A DNA stretch of 64,000 nt from Clostridium isatidis (GCF_002285495.1 NZ_CP016786.1:1688001-1752000); one strand, 5' to 3'; positions 8,030 to 16,620 are shown, counted from the first letter of the stretch. Notes: generated from the sequence alone by a model not told the origin. Program-made: numbers and translations.

Positions 8030-8734
8030 CTATTTATAAACTCCTCTATATTCTTCTGGAAGCAAGTTAGCAATTGACTTCATAATATAATTCATACATC
8101 TTTCATCATAATCATGCTTATCTTCATCTTTATTTTTTGCAGGCAATGATATAGGTTCACCAATCTTTATATTTACATCAGCATAATTAAATTTTTCTCC
8201 ACCCATATCACCATCTTTAGCTATAGGGAGTAATTTCTCTGTTCCTGTCATCCCCATAGGAATTATTGCTGCCTTTGTCAGCCTTGCTATTAGAAGGATG
8301 CCTTTCTTTCCTTCAATCATTGCTCCTGTTCTGCTTCTAGTTCCTTCAGGGAAGATAACTAAGTTTTCTCCACTTTTTACAAGCTTAACAATACTTGTAA
8401 TAGCTTCTTTATCTGCTGAATTGGGCTTAATATTAATAGTTTTTACCATTTTTACTCCAAGATTAGTTATAGGATCATTGCTTAGTTTTATTCCTGCAAC
8501 AAAGGTTGGATCATACTTTTCTTTTAACAGCTTATTTAATACTAAGCCATCAGAATTACTTAAATGGTTGCATATAAATATTTTAGCTCCCTCTGCCTTA
8601 TCTATATTTTCTAAGCCTTCTATTTTTATGTTAGCGTATTTTTTTAAATATCTATTTACAATAATTTTTGTAATTTTAAGTATTAATGCTTCTGGCATCA
8701 TATTTACTACTTTAACGAATGTTGGTGATAACAT
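8030..8734 (-). CDS. plsC: 1-acyl-sn-glycerol-3-phosphate acyltransferase
   Basis: A 234-residue membrane-associated acyltransferase that makes phosphatidic acid from lysophosphatidic acid. Block I is CNHLSNSDGL (the NHx4D motif, with His and Asp as catalytic pair), block III is FPEGTRSRTG, and block IV is AAIIPMGMTG. A hydrophobic amphipathic N terminus replaces a clear membrane helix, which is common in the family. It lies between queG (35 bp) and nth (9 bp). Two closely spaced methionines (M12, M13) are alternative starts, but the first ATG has a GGGGGATATGT leader. Confidence 0.9.
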   Translation of the reverse strand: MLSPTFVKVVNMMPEALILKITKIIVNRYLKKYANIKIEGLENIDKAEGAKIFICNHLSNSDGLVLNKLLKEKYDPTFVAGIKLSNDPITNLGVKMVKTINIKPNSADKEAITSIVKLVKSGENLVIFPEGTRSRTGAMIEGKKGILLIARLTKAAIIPMGMTGTEKLLPIAKDGDMGGEKFNYADVNIKIGEPISLPAKNKDEDKHDYDERCMNYIMKSIANLLPEEYRGVYK

Positions 8735-8769
8735 ACATATCCCCCTTTTTTAATTCCTATATGTAACAA

Positions 8770-9756
8770 TTATATTTCATTATTTTTTAAAAGTCTATTG
8801 ATATACCCTTTTAAATATGGTGAATCTGACTTTATTTTACTTATATCTTTATTCCTGCTTAACCTTATTATAGCATTCCTTTTTAAGACATTTTTTCCTC
8901 TCCAGCCACAGGAAGTTTTTAAGAAACTTTCCTTAAAGCCACTATTGCCTATAGCTGCTAATTCTTCAGTATTATCACTATTCATAAAATCATAAGGATA
9001 GAATTCTTTTATAGGTGAATATGCTATATTCTCATTATAAGGACAAGGTTTTTGACAGCTGTCGCATCCAAAAACTCTTCCATCTAATAATTTTATATGC
9101 TTATCTTCAAGCTCCTTTTTTTGAGTAAGATAAGATAAACATATATTACTATTTTTTCTATAAGGATTAATAGCTTTAGTCGGACATTTTTTATAACAAT
9201 TTGTACATTCACCGCATTCTTCAAATTTTTCAATATCTTTAAAGCTTCTTTTTTCATCACTTTCTATTTCTAAATCTGTAATTATTTCTCCTAAAAATAC
9301 AAAGGATCCGTACTTCTTAGTAATAATCAAATTATTTTTTCCTATAAAGCCTACTCCAGCCAAATATGCTATATATCTTTCAGGTAAAAAATTATTATCA
9401 ACAAAAGCTGCTGCTTTTCCACCTAAACTTTCTATATATTCACATATCTTGCCTAAATAACTTTTAACAACTTTATGATAATCCATTCCCCTTGTATATA
9501 CAGAAAAACCATTATCATAATATTCCACATCATGAAGATAAGGGAAAGCTATAGAAATAATAGTCTTTCCCTCCTCCATATATAGAAATGGATTTATTCT
9601 TTTTTCTATATCATCTTCTTCAAACTCATTTTGAAGACCTTTAGCTTTTCTTTCTAACAGATAATCTTTCATTTCAATAAATTTTCTACACTTTATAAAG
9701 CCTAAAGTGTCAAGACCTAATGAATTACAAAAATTTATTATATCTTCTTTTATCAT
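8770..9756 (-). CDS. queG: Epoxyqueuosine reductase QueG
   Basis: A 328-residue cobalamin-dependent iron-sulfur enzyme that reduces epoxyqueuosine to queuosine in tRNA, the last step of queuosine synthesis. Two 4Fe-4S sites are visible: CGECTNCYKKCPTKAI with a later Cys, and CDSCQKPCPYN. The N-terminal half has the LDTLGF opening and the segment ISIAFPYLHD expected for the family. It lacks the HEAT-like C-terminal extension of the longer (about 380-residue) homologues, as do other clostridial versions. It sits 8 bp after cysE in a co-directional run, with no evident functional link to cysteine synthesis. Confidence 0.88.
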   Translation of the reverse strand: MIKEDIINFCNSLGLDTLGFIKCRKFIEMKDYLLERKAKGLQNEFEEDDIEKRINPFLYMEEGKTIISIAFPYLHDVEYYDNGFSVYTRGMDYHKVVKSYLGKICEYIESLGGKAAAFVDNNFLPERYIAYLAGVGFIGKNNLIITKKYGSFVFLGEIITDLEIESDEKRSFKDIEKFEECGECTNCYKKCPTKAINPYRKNSNICLSYLTQKKELEDKHIKLLDGRVFGCDSCQKPCPYNENIAYSPIKEFYPYDFMNSDNTEELAAIGNSGFKESFLKTSCGWRGKNVLKRNAIIRLSRNKDISKIKSDSPYLKGYINRLLKNNEI

Positions 9757-9764
9757 ATTAACCT

Positions 9765-10349
9765 CTATATAGTCATATTATTATATATTGTTTTAACTTT
9801 TCCGTTCTCATCAATTACTTCAATTATTTCACTTTTGCTTCTAACTATATTTCTTCCTGCACATCCAACAACTGTTCCGTTTTCAGGAACTTCCTTTAAT
9901 ACAACAGTATTTGCTCCAACCTTTGATCCTTTTCTTAATATTATTGGTCCAAGAATTTTAGCGCCAGCTCCGATGATTACATCATCTTCTACAGTTGGAT
10001 GCCTTTTTCCTTTTTCTTTGCCCGTTCCTCCTAAGGTTACACCATGATATATTGTTACATTATCACCAATTTCAGAAGTTTCTCCAATTACAACCCCCAT
10101 ACCATGATCTATAAATAAACCTCTTCCTATTTTAGCACCCGGGTGAATTTCTATACCTGTAAAAAATCTTGCTAATTGAGATATTAATCTTGCTAAAAAG
10201 AAGCATCTATGCTCATGTAAGAAATGAGCAATTCTATAAGCTAAAAGAGCATGAACAGATGGATATAATAAAAATACTTCAAGCTTATTTCTTGCTGCTG
10301 GGTCAACCTCAAGTATTCTGTTTAAATCATACATTAAATTTTTAAACAT
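9765..10349 (-). CDS. cysE: Serine O-acetyltransferase
   Basis: A 194-residue left-handed beta-helix acetyltransferase that makes O-acetylserine from serine and acetyl-CoA, the first committed step of cysteine synthesis. The N-terminal helical part (VHALLAYRIAHFLHEH) is followed by hexapeptide repeats (IGRGLFIDHGMGVVIGE, IGDNVTIYHGVTLGGTGKEKGKRHPTVED), the CoA-binding signature of CysE. It is the short EpsC/Gram-positive form. The gene follows cysK by 17 bp, so both enzymes of the pathway are made together. Confidence 0.96.
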   Translation of the reverse strand: MFKNLMYDLNRILEVDPAARNKLEVFLLYPSVHALLAYRIAHFLHEHRCFFLARLISQLARFFTGIEIHPGAKIGRGLFIDHGMGVVIGETSEIGDNVTIYHGVTLGGTGKEKGKRHPTVEDDVIIGAGAKILGPIILRKGSKVGANTVVLKEVPENGTVVGCAGRNIVRSKSEIIEVIDENGKVKTIYNNMTI

Positions 10350-10366
10350 ATCATTCCCCCTTAATT

Positions 10367-11275
10367 TTAATCAAAAATTCCCATAGAAATATATTTTTCT
10401 CCACCATCAGGTGCAATTACTAAAACCTTTTTTCCTTTTCCCAATTCCTTAGCTACTTTTAATGCTGTATAAATTACAGCACCTGAAGATATTCCAACCA
10501 AAACTCCTTCTTTTTCAGCAAAGATCTTTGTAAACCTTAATGCATCTTCATCTGATACTGTTCTTATTTCATCTACAACTTTATCATCATATATCTCTGG
10601 AACAAAACCTGAACCTAAACCTTGAATTTTATGAGCTCCTGCCCTTCCTCCGCTTAAAACTGGCGAATTTTCTGGTTCAACTGCAATAACTTTAAGGTTA
10701 TTTATCTTCTCCTTAAGCTTTTTCCCTACACCAGTAACTGTTCCTCCTGTTCCAACTCCTGCAATAAAAACATCTATATCCTTTAAATCTAAATAAATTT
10801 CTTCAGCTGTCGTTTCAAAGTGTTTTTCTGGATTAGCTAAATTTTCAAATTGCTGTGGCATAAAATAGCCATCTTTTTTTGCAAGCTCATTAGCCATTTT
10901 TATTGATCCATTCATTCCTAGAGCACCATCTGTTAATATTAATTCTGCCCCATAAGCCTTAATTAAATCACGTCTTTCTTTACTCATGCTGTCCGGCATA
11001 ATAATTACTACCTTATATCCCTTAAGCTTTCCAATCATTGCAAGGGCAATTCCCATATTTCCACTTGTCGGCTCTACTATTGTTGACCCAGCTTTTAATA
11101 AACCTTCCTTTTCAGCTCTTTCAATCATACCTAATGCCGCTCTATCCTTTACACTACCGCCTGGATTAAATTTTTCTAATTTTACATAAACTTCTGCGGA
11201 ATCCTCTTCTACTAAGTTATTCAATTTTAGAATAGGTGTGTTTCCTATTAACTCTAAAGCTCCATTATATATCAT
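10367..11275 (-). CDS. cysK: Cysteine synthase (O-acetylserine sulfhydrylase)
   Basis: A 302-residue PLP enzyme that makes cysteine from O-acetylserine and sulfide. The PLP lysine is in PGGSVKDRAA near residue 43; the substrate loop is EPTSGNMGIALA; the phosphate loop is AGVGTGGTVTGVG. It heads cysK-cysE-queG-plsC-nth. Only about 40 bp separate its start from the terminator of the upstream gene, leaving little room for a conventional promoter, so a promoter inside the terminator region or read-through is likely. No T-box or S-box is seen before it. Confidence 0.96.
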   Translation of the reverse strand: MIYNGALELIGNTPILKLNNLVEEDSAEVYVKLEKFNPGGSVKDRAALGMIERAEKEGLLKAGSTIVEPTSGNMGIALAMIGKLKGYKVVIIMPDSMSKERRDLIKAYGAELILTDGALGMNGSIKMANELAKKDGYFMPQQFENLANPEKHFETTAEEIYLDLKDIDVFIAGVGTGGTVTGVGKKLKEKINNLKVIAVEPENSPVLSGGRAGAHKIQGLGSGFVPEIYDDKVVDEIRTVSDEDALRFTKIFAEKEGVLVGISSGAVIYTALKVAKELGKGKKVLVIAPDGGEKYISMGIFD

Positions 11276-11308
11276 AACTTCCTCCTTATGAATTTTAAGA
11301 GAAGATAT

Positions 11309-11344
11309 TAAAAAACTTCATCCCTCAAATATAGAGATGAAGTT
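11309..11344 (-). terminator. Terminator after the MgtE_N/CBS gene
   Basis: AACTTCATC (11314-11322) and GATGAAGTT (11336-11344) pair; on the minus strand the stem is followed by TTTTTTAATA. It ends the MgtE_N/CBS transcript just before cysK. Confidence 0.8.
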
Positions 11345-11352
11345 AAAATTTC

Positions 11353-12612
11353 CTATCTCATCTTTTTTTTCCACATAGGGTACAATACCTCATCTATTAA
11401 ATCAACGCTGTTTACTGTTCCTATCAGCTTATTCTCCTCATCGACAACTGGTATTGATAACAAATCATATTTAGCAATTTTCTCTATCGCCTCTTTAATA
11501 TCAACATCATACCTTATGGTATCGATATTTTCTTCCATAATATCTATAATTTTTACATCATCTTTATTTAGAATTAAATCTCCTGGATTAATTGCACCTA
11601 GAACTCTTTCTTCTTCATCTGTTATATATATTCTATATAATTCATCCTCTTCAACATCTTCTAATTCTCTAAGAATATCTAATATTTCCCCTACAGTTAT
11701 ATCCAAGTTAAATGAAATATAGTCAGTACTCATTATACTACCCACAGTTTCTTCTTTATAACTTAAAAGTTCTTTAACTTCTTCTGCATCTTCCTTCTCT
11801 AAGTTAATAAGTATTTTTTCTCTTTCGTCATCATTTAACTCATCTAGTACATCTGCTATTTCATCATTTGGCATATTTTCAAGAAGTTCAGCTGCCTTTG
11901 TTTCACTAAGTTCCTTAATAATTGTACCTTTATATTCTGGTTCAATTTGTTCTAAAGTATCTGCAGCTAAATCTTCATCTAAAGCTTCAATAATTTGTTT
12001 TCTAGAAATTGTATCTAAGTTTTCTAAAATATCTGCTAGATCTGCTGGGTGAAGTGTTGATAACTTTTTATAAGGTACTGATATTTGAAGGTTATTTTTA
12101 TTAACCATTTCTAAAGATTCAACATCATCCCACATTAGAACTCTATCGTCATATTCTTTTCTTAGAAGCTTATAAATAAATTTACCCAGCCTTTCACAAT
12201 TTAATCTTCTAAATCTTGCGTGAGGACCGGTTTCAACTGCTATTACCCTATACTCTCCTGCAATTTCAGCAATTCTTAAATCATCAACTCTTACCACTCT
12301 TTTTCCGTTAATATCTACGATCTTTTTATCAAGTAAATTTTCTGATAAAAGATAAGAGTATGTTCTTGGTAGTATTTCCTTACTTCCTCTTGTAACTATC
12401 TTTACCTTATTATCCTGTTGATAAAAATTAATACTACGGAACTCATAGTGAAAAGTTGAACCATCTCTTTTTACCTTATATCCAATGACTCTTGGATAGC
12501 CTTCATCAGTAGTAACATAAATGTCCTTAAGTTCTCCTAATACTTCATCGAACTCATCGTACATTTTCTTTCCTAAAATAGTAGTATATAGGAATACTGA
12601 TAGTTTCTTCAT
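11353..12612 (-). CDS. PRC-barrel / MgtE_N / CBS-domain protein without transporter domain
   Basis: A 419-residue soluble protein. The first 170 residues look like a tandem beta-rich PRC-barrel unit. Next comes a MgtE N-terminal helical domain (about 185-285, with HPADLADILENL and the repeating ELLENMPNDEIADVLDEL pattern), then two CBS repeats (about 290-415, ending SIPVVDEENKLIGTVNSVDL). In true MgtE magnesium channels these parts form the cytosolic gate and are followed by five membrane helices; those are absent here. It is therefore a cytosolic magnesium- or nucleotide-sensing protein rather than a transporter. Such proteins are common in clostridia; their partner is not known to me. It is preceded by an unusual leader (see 12628-12745). 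Confidence 0.85.
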   Translation of the reverse strand: MKKLSVFLYTTILGKKMYDEFDEVLGELKDIYVTTDEGYPRVIGYKVKRDGSTFHYEFRSINFYQQDNKVKIVTRGSKEILPRTYSYLLSENLLDKKIVDINGKRVVRVDDLRIAEIAGEYRVIAVETGPHARFRRLNCERLGKFIYKLLRKEYDDRVLMWDDVESLEMVNKNNLQISVPYKKLSTLHPADLADILENLDTISRKQIIEALDEDLAADTLEQIEPEYKGTIIKELSETKAAELLENMPNDEIADVLDELNDDEREKILINLEKEDAEEVKELLSYKEETVGSIMSTDYISFNLDITVGEILDILRELEDVEEDELYRIYITDEEERVLGAINPGDLILNKDDVKIIDIMEENIDTIRYDVDIKEAIEKIAKYDLLSIPVVDEENKLIGTVNSVDLIDEVLYPMWKKKMR

Positions 12613-12627
12613 ATCTACTCCTCCTTT

Positions 12628-12686
12628 TTTTAGGGGAGCAGACTATTTTCCTAGGCATAATTATAATAAAGCCGCATCCCCTAAAA
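12628..12686 (-). promoter_or_regulatory. Stem in the leader of the MgtE_N/CBS gene
   Basis: In the minus-strand RNA TTTTAGGGG (12686-12678) can pair with CCCCTAAAA (12636-12628), a nine-base stem ending just before the AAGGAGGAG ribosome site. The 5' arm lies inside the small leader ORF, so translation of that ORF would open the stem. A second small hairpin, GAGGG-TGT-CCCTC, lies near the ORF start. I cannot match the leader to the M-box, yybP-ykoY or ydaO classes. Confidence 0.45.
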
Positions 12687-12729
12687 GCTTATTCAATTTT
12701 AACTTATCCAGCTGAGGGACACCCTCCAT
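12661..12729 (-). CDS. Possible 22-residue leader peptide
   Basis: An ATG with GGGGTG eight bases upstream opens a 22-codon frame (MEGVPQLDKLK, ending GDAALL) that stops 48 bp before the MgtE_N/CBS gene. The peptide has no membrane helix and no run of a single amino acid. Because its 3' half forms one arm of the stem before the next ribosome site, it may be a regulatory upstream ORF. It could equally be a structured RNA that only happens to be open. Confidence 0.4.
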   Translation of the reverse strand: MEGVPQLDKLKLNKLLGDAALL

Positions 12730-12828
12730 TTTAATTTCACCCCTTGAATCTATAAATATTTATTTATCAATTCTCTCCACTAATATATTATATTAAAGTA
12801 ATATTAAAAGGCAACATTTTTCACGAAA

Positions 12829-12860
12829 AAAATATGCCCTGCCAAAGGCTGAGCATATTT
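12829..12860 (-). terminator. Terminator after the membrane-protein gene
   Basis: AAATATGC (12830-12837) and GCATATTT (12853-12860) enclose an inner GCC-AAA-GGC stem. On the minus strand it is followed by TTTTTTT. A short seven-base-phased tract (ATTCCTC, ATTGTGC, ATTAATT) lies between it and the gene. Confidence 0.75.
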
Positions 12861-12892
12861 TCTATAAAATGTAAAACATTCCTCATTGTGCA

Positions 12893-13534
12893 TTAATTAA
12901 AGGTATTAATTGCTCTAAGCAAAATGAAAAGCACTAACCCTTCACCTATTATTGGATAAGGATATAACATTATACCACCTAAATGTAATATATATTCAAC
13001 TAAATAAAGCATTAGAGCCATTAACAAAAATCTTATACCTATCCTATTGCTATAAGGTTTATCATGGTTAATTAAAGTATATATAAAAGATGATGCAATA
13101 ATTATAAGATATATTAAATTAGGTACTATTCCATCTGTAATAAGTATTATATAACCAAAAGATGAATCAACCTTGATATTAAAGAAATAATTACTTATTA
13201 TGAATAAATAAACAATCCCAAAGATTGCAACAAATATATACATATGACTAAACTTTATTTTTTCATTTCTTAAATAAATATATAAAGATACAATAATAGC
13301 TAAAGGTATACTAAAGTAGTTTATATAATGAAAATACTTCAAATAATACATAAACTGTTGCTTTTCTATAAAAAAGCTGATTAGTAACACGCAATATTTA
13401 AGAATTAATGGCAGCAATAATATAGATATATATTTTTTTATTTTCTTAGGTGATAATGTTAAATTACTTTTACCTATATAAAAAACAAATATTAATAAAA
13501 ATAACAGAAAGCATAGATAGCTAAATTCTAACAA
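12893..13534 (-). CDS. Polytopic membrane protein of unknown function
   Basis: A 213-residue protein with about seven hydrophobic helices and few charged residues between them. I do not recognise the family. It lies 56 bp downstream of the lipid-kinase gene on the same strand and ends in its own terminator, so the two may form an operon; a role at the membrane or in lipid metabolism is possible only by that association. A leucine/isoleucine-rich N terminus (MLEFSYLCFLLFLLIFVFY) serves as the first helix, without signal-peptidase features. The last codons coincide with a seven-base-phased spacer tract. Confidence 0.7.
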   Translation of the reverse strand: MLEFSYLCFLLFLLIFVFYIGKSNLTLSPKKIKKYISILLLPLILKYCVLLISFFIEKQQFMYYLKYFHYINYFSIPLAIIVSLYIYLRNEKIKFSHMYIFVAIFGIVYLFIISNYFFNIKVDSSFGYIILITDGIVPNLIYLIIIASSFIYTLINHDKPYSNRIGIRFLLMALMLYLVEYILHLGGIMLYPYPIIGEGLVLFILLRAINTFN

Positions 13535-13590
13535 TTATTACTCCTACTCAAAACTTGTTTCTAATTATATTTATTACTACAATTTCCTAT

Positions 13591-14484
13591 TTATTCTTCT
13601 TTTTCTTTCATACCTAAAACTTTTAAAGCTCTTCTTTTACATTTAATGCTTAATGGAAAATCTGGTCCTTTCTCACCATCTATATCAGTTAAAATTCCTT
13701 CTTCACATTCAATATAAAGTTCATCTGTTTTAAAATATATTACATTATCTGAATCTAAGTGTTCTCCCCTTAATACTTTTACAAATAGAGGAATTAACTC
13801 CATTATTGATACAGCCTTAAATATAATTACATCTAACTTTCCATCTGTAGCATCTGCTCTTGTTGCTAACTTAAAATTACCGGCTGTCTGCCCATTAAAT
13901 ACAAGCATAAAATACATATAACCTTCATATTCCATCTCTTTAGATTTTATTTTTATATATAATTTTCTAAAGTTAGGAAGTTCCTCTAAGCCTTTAAGAT
14001 AATATGCAAGCTTACCAATTGTATTTTTTAAATTAATATCTGTCTTTTGAGATACATCTGTAAATAAGCCTGTACTTGCTACATTAACAAAATACTTCTC
14101 ATTAATACAGCCTAAGTCAACAGCAGTTACCTCTGAAGATAATATTTGCCTGCAGGCTGCTTCTATGTTAGAAGGCATTCCTAAAAATTTTCCAAAATCA
14201 TTTGCTGTTCCTACTGGCAGGATTCCTATTGGTACTGAAACTCCAGCCTTAGTCATGGCATTAACAACATTATCTATAGTTCCATCTCCACCAGCAATTA
14301 AAATATAACTATAATTTACTTCCTTAAAATCCATAAAAGCTTCAATAACATCAGCTCCACTATCAATTCTATAAGGTACAACAGTATACCCTGCCTCTTG
14401 ATGAAGCTTTATTACTAAATCTAAATTATCTAAAATTACATTTTCTCCTGCATAAGGATTATATATAAACTTTACCTTTTTCAC
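13591..14484 (-). CDS. Diacylglycerol kinase-family lipid kinase (YegS/DgkB type)
   Basis: A 297-residue soluble lipid kinase. The nucleotide-binding loop GGDGTIDNVVNAM and the following IGILPVGTANDFGKFLGMP are the DAGK catalytic-domain signatures; a later segment, MYFMLVFNGQTAGNFKLAT, and the acidic DATDGKLDVIIF complete the two-domain fold. In Gram-positive bacteria DgkB recycles diacylglycerol released by lipoteichoic acid synthesis into phosphatidic acid. YegS-like phosphatidylglycerol kinases share these motifs, so the lipid substrate is not certain. Its neighbour across a divergent promoter region is pssA, which also belongs to phospholipid synthesis. Confidence 0.88.
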   Translation of the reverse strand: MKKVKFIYNPYAGENVILDNLDLVIKLHQEAGYTVVPYRIDSGADVIEAFMDFKEVNYSYILIAGGDGTIDNVVNAMTKAGVSVPIGILPVGTANDFGKFLGMPSNIEAACRQILSSEVTAVDLGCINEKYFVNVASTGLFTDVSQKTDINLKNTIGKLAYYLKGLEELPNFRKLYIKIKSKEMEYEGYMYFMLVFNGQTAGNFKLATRADATDGKLDVIIFKAVSIMELIPLFVKVLRGEHLDSDNVIYFKTDELYIECEEGILTDIDGEKGPDFPLSIKCKRRALKVLGMKEKEE

Positions 14485-14733
14485 TTTTTCCTCCTAATTT
14501 ACTTAAATTATTAATATTTAATAGTTCAAATACATAAATTGATATATAATAGTATAATACTATATTTACCAGATAAATCAAATTAACAATTAGTCAAATA
14601 AATATTAATTTTAATTGAATTTTTTTTTAATTTCTGTATTATATTATATTTTTTAAAATTGTATGTTATAATATTGATTTGATAATACATTATTAAGAAG
14701 AATAAGCTTAATAATAAAACCAGGAGTGATTTT

Positions 14734-15255
14734 ATGAAAAGAAGTTTTATTCCTAATATTTTTACTTTTACAAACTTATCCTGTGGTATAATGTCATTAA
14801 TTAATGCTTTTGATAGGAATTATTTATTTTCTTGTTTATTTATATTATTCGCAGGAATCGTGGACAGGTATGATGGAAGAATAGCTAGAAAATTAAACGT
14901 AACTAGTGAAATAGGCAAGGAATTAGACTCCTTAGCTGATTTAGTTTCCTTTGGAGTTGCTCCATCGATACTTATGTTTATTATCTATAATTTTTCTGAT
15001 TTAGGTCCTTTAGGCATTATCGGTTTTACATGCTTACTACTATTGCCTATTTGTGGTGCTTATAGATTGGCTAAATATAATATATCCAACTTTGATGGAG
15101 TTTATACTGGCGTTCCTATTACTATTGTAGGGTGCTTTATGGCATTATTTGTATTATGCACTGTAAATAAAAATATTTCTGAATGGATACCAACGATTCT
15201 TATTTTTATTGGATCCTACCTAATGGTCTCTAAATTTAAATTCAAAAAACTTTAG
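14734..15255 (+). CDS. pssA: CDP-diacylglycerol--serine O-phosphatidyltransferase
   Basis: A 173-residue membrane enzyme that makes phosphatidylserine from CDP-diacylglycerol and serine. The CDP-alcohol phosphotransferase motif DGx2ARx8Gx3Dx3D is complete in DGRIARKLNVTSEIGKELD followed by SLAD (residues about 49-71). About six hydrophobic helices follow the short Bacillus-type architecture. It carries the opening MKRSFIPNIFTFTNL seen in this family. The gene is divergent from the lipid kinase and ends in a strong terminator. No psd gene for the next step follows it inside the window. Confidence 0.94.
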   Translation: MKRSFIPNIFTFTNLSCGIMSLINAFDRNYLFSCLFILFAGIVDRYDGRIARKLNVTSEIGKELDSLADLVSFGVAPSILMFIIYNFSDLGPLGIIGFTCLLLLPICGAYRLAKYNISNFDGVYTGVPITIVGCFMALFVLCTVNKNISEWIPTILIFIGSYLMVSKFKFKKL

Positions 15256-15313
15256 TAGTCCATAGCTATTAAAGTTATAATCTAGAAATATAGATAAAAA
15301 TAATTTACAATAA

Positions 15314-15351
15314 AAAGACATGTCTTCAAATTTATTTTGGGACATGTCTTT
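15314..15351 (+). terminator. Terminator after pssA
   Basis: Eleven-base arms AAAGACATGTC (15314-15324) and GACATGTCTTT (15341-15351) with a T-rich tail on the plus strand. Confidence 0.85.
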
Positions 15352-15397
15352 CTATTGTATAAAAATATAATATAAGTTTTCAAGCTGCTGAAAATCA

Positions 15398-15745
15398 CTA
15401 ATCATTATTACCTTCTCTGTTAGTAAAGTTAAGCTCTTCATTAATTTCTGTTAATATTATTTGCTCACTAGTATTTTTCTCAATAAATTGCTTCCTAATT
15501 TTACAGTATTCTATATATGAATTACTACATTCACCTAAAGCACTTATCACTTCATCAATAACTTTTCCAAGGGCATTTGCCCTATCTATAGCTTCTTTTA
15601 CCTTTGACTTTTTGGCTTCCGAAGTGTTATTTAGTTCATTTGCCCCTCCAATTAATAACCTATATGAATTTACCATACCTGTTAGTAAATTATTTAAATT
15701 ATTAACCTCATTATAATTTTCTTTAATTAAATGCTTATATTTCAA
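15398..15745 (-). CDS. Hypothetical helical protein
   Basis: A 115-residue acidic-to-neutral protein predicted to be almost entirely helical, with heptad-like spacing of hydrophobic residues (NLLTGMVNSYRLLIGGANEL, VIDEVISALGE). No signal peptide, membrane helix or known motif is visible. It starts 28 bp after the stop of the 216-residue gene on the same strand, so the two form a probable operon. Function unknown; the size and helical make-up would suit a small structural or chaperone partner of its neighbour, but that is inference. Confidence 0.7.
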   Translation of the reverse strand: MKYKHLIKENYNEVNNLNNLLTGMVNSYRLLIGGANELNNTSEAKKSKVKEAIDRANALGKVIDEVISALGECSNSYIEYCKIRKQFIEKNTSEQIILTEINEELNFTNREGNND

Positions 15746-15773
15746 TGCATCACCCCATTAGGATTAAATATAG

Positions 15774-16424
15774 TTATTTATATATATTGTCATTTTTCTT
15801 TGAATATACCTTGTCAGCCTTTCTATCCATGAAGTCTAAATTGTAAGCTTTAATATTTTCTCTTATTTCATTTTCTATTCCTAAAATTACTTCATCAATT
15901 AATCTTTCCATTCTTTCATATCCTTCTCTAGGGCAATCTAAAAATTCTAAACTTCCCTCATATAATCTTCTTAATTTATTAGAGAAATATTTAACCATCT
16001 CTTCTAATTCTGTATCTGAAATTTCTCTGTCCATATTTGCAATTAAATCATTATATTCTTCATATATTTCTTTAACTTTTCTTAAATTAGAATTAATAGC
16101 AGCTACATAATTAGTTTGCGTAATAGTACATCCTTCCTCTTCTAATTCTCTAATAATTGCTATTAAAGAATCTACATATCTAACTAGATAATACTGTAAT
16201 CCCATATCTTCAACATTTATGATTTCTTCATGTATGATTTCTTCTGATGGTTTAATTTCAATATATTGTACGTCTTCTTCAAGATCACTTCTAAAGGCAG
16301 ATCTTGAATACCAGTTTTCTCCCTTTTCTTCTTTTCCTTCTATGTTAGTTGGACTAAAATCCTCAAAAAAATTATTAGCAAAAATAATTGGTACAATAAA
16401 TTTTTCTGGTATTGAAATATACAT
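15774..16424 (-). CDS. Hypothetical protein, first gene of a two-gene operon
   Basis: A 216-residue strongly acidic protein. The first 60 residues look like an extended, beta-forming stretch (PEKFIVPIIFANNFFEDF), followed by a long helical region with conserved-looking acidic pairs (YLVRYVDSLIAIIRELEEEG, MERLIDEVILGIENEIRENI). No membrane segment or catalytic motif is visible and I do not recognise it. It is followed after 28 bp by the 115-residue helical protein. AAGGAGAAGG before the ATG is a good ribosome site. Confidence 0.7.
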   Translation of the reverse strand: MYISIPEKFIVPIIFANNFFEDFSPTNIEGKEEKGENWYSRSAFRSDLEEDVQYIEIKPSEEIIHEEIINVEDMGLQYYLVRYVDSLIAIIRELEEEGCTITQTNYVAAINSNLRKVKEIYEEYNDLIANMDREISDTELEEMVKYFSNKLRRLYEGSLEFLDCPREGYERMERLIDEVILGIENEIRENIKAYNLDFMDRKADKVYSKKNDNIYK

Positions 16425-16510
16425 ATCCTTCTCCTTTAAACAATTGATATTACAATTATATTCATAATTTATCTATACTAATTTATGCTCGTTTCAAAAA
16501 AAAGTGCAAA

Positions 16511-16560
16511 CACTTTCCAATTGACATTGGACAATTGTCAATTATGGACAGCTTATAAGC
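16511..16560. repeat. Seven-base-phased spacer tract (ATTGNCA type)
   Basis: From 16519 the sequence reads in units of seven (AATTGAC, ATTGGAC, AATTGTC, AATTATG, GACAG...), each with an A(C/T)T core. A short palindrome GCTTATAAGC (16551-16560) follows. This belongs to the same family of spacers as the longer arrays at 25.9, 26.7, 38.1, 41.0 and 52.0 kb. Confidence 0.55.
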
Positions 16561-16574
16561 CAACATAAAAAAAT

Positions 16575-16605
16575 AAAAAAGAAGATTGATACAATCTTCT
16601 TTTTT
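16575..16605. terminator. Terminator after spoVR (AAGATTG hairpin)
   Basis: AAAAAAGAAGATTG (16575-16588) and CAATCTTCTTTTTT (16592-16605) form a fourteen-base stem with a three-base loop, active in both directions. The inner part is the same AAGATTG/CAATCTT hairpin used at several other loci here. Confidence 0.88.
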
Positions 16606-16620
16606 TATAGGAGCTCAAAT

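Noticed and set aside
12613..12745. M-box or yybP-ykoY metal riboswitch
   Set aside because: CAGCTGGAT is reminiscent of the M-box, but the other conserved cores of these classes are absent.
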